Made by a program: the position numbers and the translations under genes. A DNA stretch of 64,000 nucleotides from assembly GCA_022702545.1 (NCBI GenBank), contig JAHRBC010000005.1, positions 3,286,001-3,350,000 on the forward strand, written 5' to 3'. Below the pieces are notes generated by a model. The model saw only the letters and a program-made list of their open reading frames with translations. It searched no databases and was not told the origin of the DNA. Of this stretch, positions 56,026 through 64,000 are shown piece after piece. Numbering within the stretch: position 1 is the first letter of the stretch; the number at the start of each line of letters is the position of its first letter. Source of the stretch: Phycomyces nitens. Taxonomy: Eukaryota > Mucoromycota > Mucoromycetes > Mucorales > Phycomycetaceae.

Positions 56026-57138
56026 TTAATTTCTTATGACCCAAGGAGGCAGACAGGCAGCCAAGTCACCAGGGACTGCTAAGTCTCTGACTCCTGTGAG
56101 TTCTCTTGACAGCATCTGATAAGCATTCATCCCCAAGTCAAGAGAAACAAATGAGTCAATGATTTCAATAAACTGGTTGAACTAAATATCATTTGTTAAT
56201 ATTCCAAAAATAATATCTTAATATATATAAGTATGTATTGTTTACAAAAGAATTTACCTCATCGCTTCTCCAGCTTGGGCAATAAATGGAGATCTGACAC
56301 CTGCCAAGAGTCTTCGAAGTATTGTTGTCTGATTCTCCTTCAGAAATTGCTTCTTTCTGAAGCAGACCAGAGCAGACTTGCCCCATTGCCTGCTCAATGG
56401 CCTCCTTATGTTTGAGAAAGGCAGTCATGTGGCGTTTTAAATGCTAAAAAATATCCAACATGTATTCATTAATATTTGTCTCTAGTTTGAATAGTATACA
56501 ACCTACATCTTTTTCATGGTTTGCCCATCTCGAACAAGCGTTGGAGACTGCCTTCTTCTCAGAAGACTTTGTCTGCTCCTGACAATGGCTACAGAAGTTC
56601 CTGTAGACCTTCTCTCAAATGTTGCTTCTTCTCAAGGGTGAGCCAACAAAATTTGGCCCAAGGTAAGCCAGTAGACGTTCTACCAGCTCCTTGTTGAGAC
56701 TCTTGTCAAAGTGAGCATGGACATCCCACCTTGGCTTGTTATTATTTGCCTAGATGTTAACCAATGCCCTTGACCTCAACTTTGACTGCCACAAATATCC
56801 ACAAATATCTCTCTGTTTGATCAAAATAAGAATTTAGTTAATAGGATATTATATCTAGTGACACCTATAAATACATGTTTCTTTGCATCAGACATTGATT
56901 CATTTGTGGCCTTGGCAGTTGGGGCAGCAACAGAGGCAAGAGCAGGTACTGGAGCCACAATACTTGTGGCAGCAATGACGGTGAGGTTGGACTCAATAAG
57001 AATCCCCATTCTCTTGTTCATCATGGTAATGTCACCTCTAATTGAGGCAAGATCCTCTTGGAGATTGGTGATGACCATCTGCATATTGACATCATTGTCA
57101 GCAGGTCGTGGAGCAATATTTCATCTTTGGTTTGACAT
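56026..57138 (-). pseudogene. ORF1 of P11, degenerate
   Basis: ATG at 57138 gives MSNQR, a TGA, then NIAPRPADNDVNMQMVITNL, matching NQRRTIAPRP of P9, so codon 6 is a stop. Exon 2 (about 56510-56815) contains ANNNKPRWDVHAHFDKSLNK with a TAG (56748 region) where a sense codon is expected. Exon 3 (about 56263-56453) has HMTAFLKHKEAIEQAMGQV, AISEGESDN and CPSWRSDE; exon 4 (56026 to about 56180) has FNQFIEIIDSFVSLDLG and ends LPPWVIRN. The plan is like P4 and P9, but at least two stops and loose splice sites make it non-functional. Confidence 0.7.
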
Positions 57139-57674
57139 TTTCTATTATAAATTATATAAAAAATACCCAATATTTAATACTCGTTTACTACTTTAAGTTT
57201 AAACATATCTTTTACTTAAAATGCACAAGAGACAGATAGATAGAAAAATCAGATTTGAGTGTGAAGCGTGAACAAGTTGGTCAAAAGGATTTAATAATAT
57301 AAAATACAGAGTATATATTAGTAAAGACAGCTTTATTTATAAATCCAAAAAGACGTCTTGTACCCATTAATGAATGGCATCATTATTGCTTTTGGACTCT
57401 ATCCATTACACCTATTCTGTCTCTGTTTCAAATTATATATCATTGTATTTTTTTCTTTTTAGCCTTTTTTCCTTTCTCTTGTTTCCTTATATCCGCGCCT
57501 ATTTTCTCTTTCTTTTTTTACACCTCTTTAGACTAAAAAATTGGCGGCTTCTTTATAAACACACTCTCATTCCAATACATCCTGCCTGAATTGCTCCTCC
57601 AAACTAATCATAATTAGTTAAATGTGTCGGTGCCATCTTGCAAATTATTCTGATTCTCTCTTTCTATTTTATAG
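57139..57674. other. ORF1/ORF3 divergent leader of P11
   Basis: Non-coding, T-rich toward the right. It aligns with 9806-10630 of P3. The first ORF3 exon cannot be placed with confidence. Confidence 0.45.
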
Positions 57675-58556
57675 ACCTCTTCCACTTGTACAGCCTATTA
57701 TATGATAACGTCATCAGTCCCAGTATAAAAAAATATTTTCATGTCAAACTTTTTTTTCTCCAACACTTCTTATTTTACTATAGGCTGCCGCCATCAATCA
57801 CCCTATACCCCATCTGCATCTTCTGTCATCTACAACTGTCATCATAATGTTAATGCTGTTTTTTAGTCTTTATACTTTTTTATATATTTATTCCCACTAT
57901 CTCTTTTGATCTTATAGACCTCCTCTACTGGCATGGTCTATTATATGGTATTGTCATCAGTGCTACGGTAAAAAAATCTATTGTGTCAAAAATAATAATT
58001 TTCTTTTCTAACATTTCTTATTCTACAATAGGCCGCCGTCATCACTGTCCACCCCATCTGCCTTGATCATCATCTACAACTGGTTATCATAATGGTAATG
58101 CTGTTTCTTAGTCTTTGTGCTTTTCCATAATATTATTCTGTCTATTTACTAATAATTTTTTATACTCTTAATAAGAAGCTATTGTTGGCTGTCATATAAC
58201 ATCCCTCTACTATAATCACCAACTCCACTTCTGGTATCTAAATTAATTATTTTATCACTCAATTCACCTATATTAATTTATTTTACCTCATTTCTAGTCA
58301 ATCTAATCATACAAGATGTCATGCCGCACAACTCAGCCCCTCTTTGTCCATTCTTGTCTATCCCTTACAATGTAAGTATAATATACTTTGCATCTTGAAC
58401 AACACCCACACTCTTGAATATATGTCACTAATACTACCTTTATTATATAAGAACACTGCTGCAACCACCCAAACTGCTGCCGGATCCTATTTTCAGGTAT
58501 TGTTCAGTAGTGAAGCAGCAAGGATAGACAGTAATAGTATTAGAGCTTGTGTATAG
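57675..58556 (+). pseudogene. ORF3 of P11, micro-exon gene, degenerate
   Basis: Blocks: 57675-57723, 57784-57849, 57918-57967, 58032-58094, 58176-58233, 58298-58371 and 58452-58556. The last five join in one frame: YWHGLLYGIVISAT, AAVITVHPICLDHHLQLVII, KLLLAVI then TAA (P3 has TAC), NLIIQDVMPHNSAPLCPFLS and NNTAATTQTAAGSYFQ, ending IRACV with the stop at 58554-58556. The last part aligns with NSSPLCALLPISCN/NNTPAAQKITGYSYF of P9. The donors after 57723 and 57849 are lost (TA and TT for GT). Like P3 it has a duplicated exon pair. Probably dead, but it is valuable as evidence that the frame is conserved across subfamilies. Confidence 0.5.
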
Positions 58557-59032
58557 AACCATTCTATTCTTTCCAATAAACACAAATATAAATCATAAAC
58601 AACCTAATAAGTACGGGATATAAAATAATGGGGGGAGCATTCAATGCTTGATTACACAGTAATAGCCTTCAAATATTGGTTACAAATTAAGAAAACCTTC
58701 AACCTACCTGAGTATAATTGGATTTTAATCATGTCAAGAAGTTCCTTTACTTTCAACTTTCCTCTTATATAAAGAGTGTACAACAATGAAACTTGGTTTC
58801 AAATAGACTTTTATTCTGTACATCAGGTCAAATTAATAACCTGCTCATACTAACAACCCCCACTTGGTCAGCCCATGAAGTAAATACTCATGCAGAAACA
58901 AGGTCATAACTCATTGTGTAAAACTTGGCTTTGGCCCATACAGAAACCCATACAGCATATCTAATAAATCTTAATTTTACCCCTTAGTAACTGCACTTTT
59001 ACACATGAGTATTCAGACCTATTTTTCCAGTG
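58557..59032. other. Right terminal region of P11
   Basis: Non-coding, with the terminus at 59032 (CACTGGAAAAATAGG inverted). Confidence 0.6.
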
Positions 59033-59501
59033 GGTACTATAGAAGATAATATATTACTTAATGAGCAAACTTTTAAACTTATATTATATTTTGTGATATA
59101 CAAGCCATACTATAATATATACAAGCACTGCTTGCTCTCCGAGGGCTCCCTGATTACCTCCCAACTACAGGCAGAAAGAAATATCTGGTTCTACTGCAAA
59201 GATCTAATTTTACGATTTTGTAGTATCTATGGCTATAGGCTGTTATTGAGGTTCTACTGAGTTTATACATTATTTTAACTACTGGTTACATTATTAGAGT
59301 TTTAATAGTTTGGTTCATCCATTGACTTTACTAATAATTGGATCTACATTTTAATAAGAGGATAGACATAATATAAATTATATTGGTAAATAGTTGCTAT
59401 AGGTTGTAAAAGATATTTTAAGTTATTAGTGAGGATATAATATAGAAAATTTATTGATGTTAGGATAAAAGTATATGTTGATAAAACTGATGATGTGGGA
59501 A
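59033..59501. other. Stretch between P11 and the Helitron gene
   Basis: AT-rich. It should contain the 3' end of the Helitron (hairpin plus CTRR on the minus strand) and some flanking DNA, but I could not fix an end with confidence. Confidence 0.4.
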
Positions 59502-62500
59502 CTAAAGAAGAACTTCTTTATATACAACATTTTTTGTGGTGGATACATTTTTTGGGACAGTCACACACACATTTGTTGGATCTGTTGCCCTGGAGAGTGC
59601 AACGTACAGCTGAGCATGAGAAAACACAGGATGCTCAAGGTAGGCACCAACATGAGACAATGTCTGTCCTTGAGATTTGTTAATTGTCATGGCAAAGGCA
59701 GCCCGGACAGGAAATTGACAGCGTGAGAGCTTAAAGGGAAACTCGCCTTCATTAGTTGTCATATTGAATCTTGGGAGGAAGTATTCAATTCCATTATTGC
59801 CTTGATCCAAACGTTTGATGTCAATGATGTTTGTTGTGAGTGTGGTTACAAATACTTTTGTGCCATTACATAGTCCAGCTTCTGGATCGACATTGTGCAT
59901 GATAAGAAGAGGCATACCAATTTTCAACTTGAGTATATGAGGTGGAATACCACTACAAGTGAGGTAATTGAGGAACTCGACTGGGTATCTGGCATTGTCT
60001 GCATCGGGATCATCAGAATCCATGACCGTGTCTAAAGAGCAATACTCTTTGGTGTCTCCAGGAAAGATCTCGATGGCAATATCATTGATTTGGGTGATCA
60101 TGTTATTGGTTGGTGCAAGTATGGCATTGTGGCTGAAGTAGTGGGGCTGCTGGTTGATTGAGGAAATTTGAGGATACACCTTATTAATAAGGGTTCTATA
60201 GCTTTCCGAGTCAATACACCACTGTGGAGGGAGCTCAAGAGTGTGCTCATGTTCTCAGTTACTATTTCCAATAGCCAATAACTTTGCAGCGAATTCAGCA
60301 GCAAGAGGACCACTTTGAGAAACTCTCATGTTCTGGATCAAATGGAACACTTTTACAAATCTCCAGAAAGTAGCTCTGTTTAAGCACTCTCCTACAACCT
60401 GAGATCGTGTGCCTTTCCTCACAACAGGCAAGATTTGACGAAAGTCTCCGCCAAACACAAACACTTTTCCGCCAAACGGAATTCTCTCATAGACAGGGTC
60501 TACTGCACCCATAATGTCCTGAAGGCATCTGTCAACAGCCTCAAAGCTGTGTTTGTTGCACATTACAGCTTCGTCCCAGAGAAAGAGTTTAGCTTTTTGT
60601 AGAAGCCTTGCATGGGAAGATCCAAGTGATATACCACAGGAGGAGTCATGGTTTGCATCTAATGGTATTTTGAACCTGCTGTGTGCTGTCCTTCCACCTG
60701 GCAATAGGATCGCAGCAATTCCAGAAGTAGCAACAGGGAGAGCAATTTCTTCCTTGGATCATACATAGTTCAAAAGTGCATTGAACAGCAACGATTTTCC
60801 TGTCCTACCTGGCCCATCAACAAAGAACAGCCTGTTCTGGGGTTCACTTTCTGAAAGATTCAGGGATGCAACAATTTGATTGTAAGCAATCTTTTGCTCT
60901 GTGTTGAACATCCTCTGAACTACTTCAAGTGCCTGCCTTTATTCCTCGGTGTCGTATCCTCTTTTTTCAGCCATTTCAAGTGCCTCAAGAATTGGAATAT
61001 CTCCCATATCCGTAACAAATTCTTGTGGCATTGTTGGGTAATCCGAAAGGTTATGGCCAATAACCTGGAGTCGAGATTGTATGTCCCCAAGAGCCCTTTT
61101 TAAGATCAACTCTTTCTGTTCCTCACTCAAGTCTATTGTTGTAGTTGGAAGAGTATGAAGAATCTTGAAGAAGTAGTCATCAGCCATGTCATCTTTGTAC
61201 TTTTCCCAAAGAAGAGAAGGATCAGATGGGGAACAGTTAGTCAGAATGTATGTGAACAATGCATGAATTATGGAGGCCAAAGGGGAGAGTTGTCTGGCTT
61301 CATCCATGCATTTATCCCATTCATTATCATCCGCCAAGAGCCCAAGAGCAAGAGCAGCTTGTTGGAAGGTTCCATGCAGAATTCCATCTACGGTCTTGAT
61401 GCTTGAGAAACTGGTTGGTCCTCGTACTTTGAGCAGGAGCATCCGAAGACAAAACAACTCCATGTTTGATGGACTGGCGGCATATATGCGAGAGACAACA
61501 TCTTTAAATAGAGGTCTGCTCCTTGCCTTCCATTTTCTACTGGCAGCCATCCAAGTGAAATGCTTTGGTATTTCATTGTAAGTGTATTGACGTGCATTTT
61601 TGTCGCAAGCACAGAATTGGAAAAATGCCAAGAGCTTTGTTCCTTGAGAGAGAGAGTTGTGTGCAAGGCGAAGTTCTTCTGCAGACATGTCCTCCCAAAA
61701 ATTGATGTATTGCTCATCAGGTAGATGGATACTGAGTCGTGATACCATTGGGTGGTGCATGTGAATAGGGACTGAAAATGTGCGCCACACAGCTTCACAT
61801 GGGCCAATATATTGAGCATTCTGGTACTCAGTAATCTCATCAATAGCAACTGGTTGATCTTGATGTCCAGAATCAACAGCAGAATTCTAATTTGAAATTT
61901 CTACTTGTGCACGATCAGAGCCTTTTGTAAGATACTTACACAGATACTTGATGGCACGGGTTGTGGAACAGATCTCAACATTGATATGGGCATCATACTT
62001 GTGACAGAGGTATGGATTGTATGGGACAACATGTTGGTTTGTTACAACGAAATGTCCATGGCCAAAGATGTGAAACTGCCCATTGTTTCTTCGTCTGTAA
62101 AGTGGATATCCACTTGAGCTTACCCTTGTCTCCTTGATGAATGCCTTTGGATAGCCCTTGGTACATATACCATTATGCATACATGGAGCATCAGGCTTGG
62201 CAGTACTGCAAGGACCATGTGTCATACTATTGACTACTGTATTGTACAACTTTGGGTGGGTGATTGGGTCAGGGAGCTCTGCACAAACAAAGTTGTCAAA
62301 CTCTACAGGCGTGCGAGGACGTTCATCTGGCATCAGAATAAAAAGAAGGTGGACATGGGGAAGGCCTCTCTTCTGAAACTCAACTGTGCCAATGTAAGAT
62401 GATACATCACCAAATCATTTTGTATCAAGTATATGCTTTATCATCTCCTTTATCTTCAAGTTGAAAACACGGACGCAAATATCCGGTCTGTCTTGGGCTT

Positions 62501-64000
62501 TTTGACCATTGAGCTCTCTTGTAATTTCCAGCCATTGAGGGTTACAGGTGAATGTAACAAAGAGTGTCAGTACTCCACAGGATCTTATGATGGCAAGTCC
62601 ATCTTGAAGCATTTGCTTCATATATCAAGGTCCTCCGGTAAAAGTTGATGGCAAGACTACTGCTTTTCTGATTTGCCGAGGGTCCTCTATATTATCACCA
62701 ATGCCCTTGTACATCTCTGCTCTGAGACCATCTTGATTGAGTCGAAGGTACAAAAGTTGGCTTGTCTCTATGTGAACATAATTGTCAACTATGTACTGTT
62801 GAAATAATCTGCCATAGTGATGTAGGTAGCTGCCATGATGGATCATCAGAAAATAACAACAATGCTCAAGGATGGTGATGCGTACTGGTTGGTTATTGAG
62901 GTTTGTGATGGAAGGGTTGGAGGGAACAGATTCAAGATTCATGTGCCATCCATCGTCTCCAAAAGGGAACATGAGGACATAATGCAATGATATATATCCT
63001 GGATGCATTGAGCTAATGGATCGTAATCCAGTTGTACGATCACTTATTAACACATCATGTGGAGATGCATTACCATCAACGTTCTCTTCAATAACCATTG
63101 CCGCTACTTCAGGCAAGCTCTGTATGTCATAGCGACGTCCGGCATCTCTTGCTGCTCTTATTATTACTTGCAGGCTACCAAATGGCTGGTTCTGAAACTG
63201 CTCAGCGACAGACATCAAGGATTGAGCATATGGATTTACATGCTGGATGATGGACTGGATTGTCTCTACAGTCAAATGATTTAATCCAGAGAAAAGCAAT
63301 GTCCGTCTCGCAAGCTGCTCATTTGTATCACTGAAATAGATCTGTGAAAATCCAGCTGAGGTTCCATTTTGAGCTCGAAGTGCTCCAACATTATGGTACA
63401 TTGTACCATTTACATGAAATGTTGATATGCCATTTCTTCCACTGGCCAAATTCTCATCAACATTAGCCTTTATAGACACAAAAGCAAATGCATTGTTGAA
63501 TGCTCTAATGTTGGTATGAAAATTCACACATTGCTCATTTCTTGCATCATGGTTGGTGACAAAATCCAAAAGCTCTTGTGGAGATGCAATAGGTAATGGA
63601 AGTGTTACTTTTCCATTGGAGCAACACAATCCAAACCTTGGGTTTTGGATACTGCTTGATTTTAAGCACTCATCCACCCACATGTGTGCATTGCAAAAGG
63701 GGCATCTGCTTTCCATATGTGGAAAAATATGTCTGCGATATAAGTCTCCTTCAGTTAAAGAAATGTTTGGTCTAATAATGTTCTCAGGGTTAAAAGGGAT
63801 CATGCGAGCGACTCTATACTGTGAAATTGTTGGAGTAATCTCATTGGTTGTATTTCTTGTTTGCTCAGTATTGAAAGGACATTCATGGTGGCTTGCTCTG
63901 GAATGAGTGTTTGAACCACAGCTTGGGCAATTACGACGTGCATTTCTTCTTGATCTTGGTACATTTTGAATATTAGAAAGAGTAGTATTCGATTCACTTT
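59502..64000 (-). pseudogene. Helitron Rep-helicase (RepHel), about 1500 codons, six stops, N-terminus outside
   Basis: One frame runs from the right edge to the stop at 59502-59504 with no frameshift. Near the edge is a zinc knuckle (NCPSCGSNTHSRASHHECP), then a second Cys cluster (RCPFCNAHMWVDE...LCCSNGKV). The Rep domain has the HUH motif in GLPHVHLL (62349-62357) and the two tyrosines of YLCKY (61944 and 61932). The Pif1-type helicase has Walker A GPGRTGKS (usual Gly is Arg at 60804-60806), LWDEAVM, GGDFRQILPVV and, near the end, INKSQGQTLSHVG and LYVALSRAT. In-frame stops: TGA 62625, TGA 62415, TAG 61887, TAA 60939, TGA 60759 and TGA 60255 (first plus-strand base given). All six could arise from CGA, CAG or CAA by C-to-T. 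This copy cannot encode a full protein. Confidence 0.92.

Larger units (their letters stand above)
47613..59032 (+). mobile_element. CACTA-like element P11, in pieces around X4 and Tc1b
   Basis: Own sequence: 47613-48107, 53744-53913 and 55525-59032. The right end, inverted from 59032, reads CACTGGAAAAATAGGTCTGA. The left part is lost at X5. The gene plan is again transposase (+), ORF1 (-) and ORF3 (+); all three are damaged. Confidence 0.82.

Noticed and set aside
59033..59501. Helitron 3' end (hairpin plus CTRR)
   Set aside because: Several CTAR/CTRR-like tetramers occur, but I found no convincing hairpin beside them, so no boundary is claimed.

Overview
The window looks like a transposon graveyard from a eukaryote with an AT-rich genome and many short GT-AG introns (about 43 to 141 bases). 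A fungus fits best, probably an early-diverging Mucoromycota-type fungus; that placement is inference from intron size, base composition and protein style. I see no host housekeeping gene, rRNA or tRNA. Everything I can name is a DNA transposon or a remnant of one.

Three kinds of material dominate. (1) Family P: CACTA/EnSpm-like elements with termini beginning CACTG(G/C)AAAA. Eleven copies or fragments are named here P1 to P11. The complete plan is TIR - transposase (tnp2 type, with a Cys/His finger exon, small acidic exons and one giant exon) - tail-to-tail with ORF1 (four exons, no recognised domain) - head-to-head with ORF3 (a small gene of seven tiny exons that is easily missed) - TIR. 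(2) Family X: elements with termini CACTACGGC and dense ACGGTAG/CTACCGT palindromes, holding only gene remnants (X1 to X5). (3) Single guests: two Tc1/mariner elements of exactly 1611 bp each, one MULE, and one Helitron that runs off the right edge.

Layout: P1 (1-2544, left end outside the window) sits in the transposase of P2 (2545-8617), which also carries Tc1a and itself sits in X1 (8618-9628). X1 abuts the ORF1 of P3 (9629-11336), which is cut by P4 (11337-15495). X2 (15496-19252) cuts the P4 transposase. Then come P5 (to 19781), P6 (to 21902), full-length P7 (21903-28429), P8 (to 31677), a 1.5 kb orphan stretch, X3 (33154-33727), full-length P9 with an internal MULE (33728-42474), P10 (to 46869), X5 (to 47612) and P11 (47613-59032), which is interrupted by X4 and Tc1b. 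A Helitron (59502-64000, minus strand) closes the window.

Most junctions fall inside the genes of another element. Where both flanks belong to one gene (X4, MULE, Tc1b) the target duplication is clear. P7, P9 and X2 have two matching ends but flanks from different elements and no target duplication, so recombination between copies, or assembly error, is likely. Apparently intact reading frames are the P10 transposase (982 aa), the P9 transposase apart from the MULE, ORF1 of P2, P4, P7 and P9, and ORF3 of P4. Many other genes are broken by in-frame stops that look like C-to-T changes. The best candidate for something new is ORF3, with ORF1 as its divergent partner.
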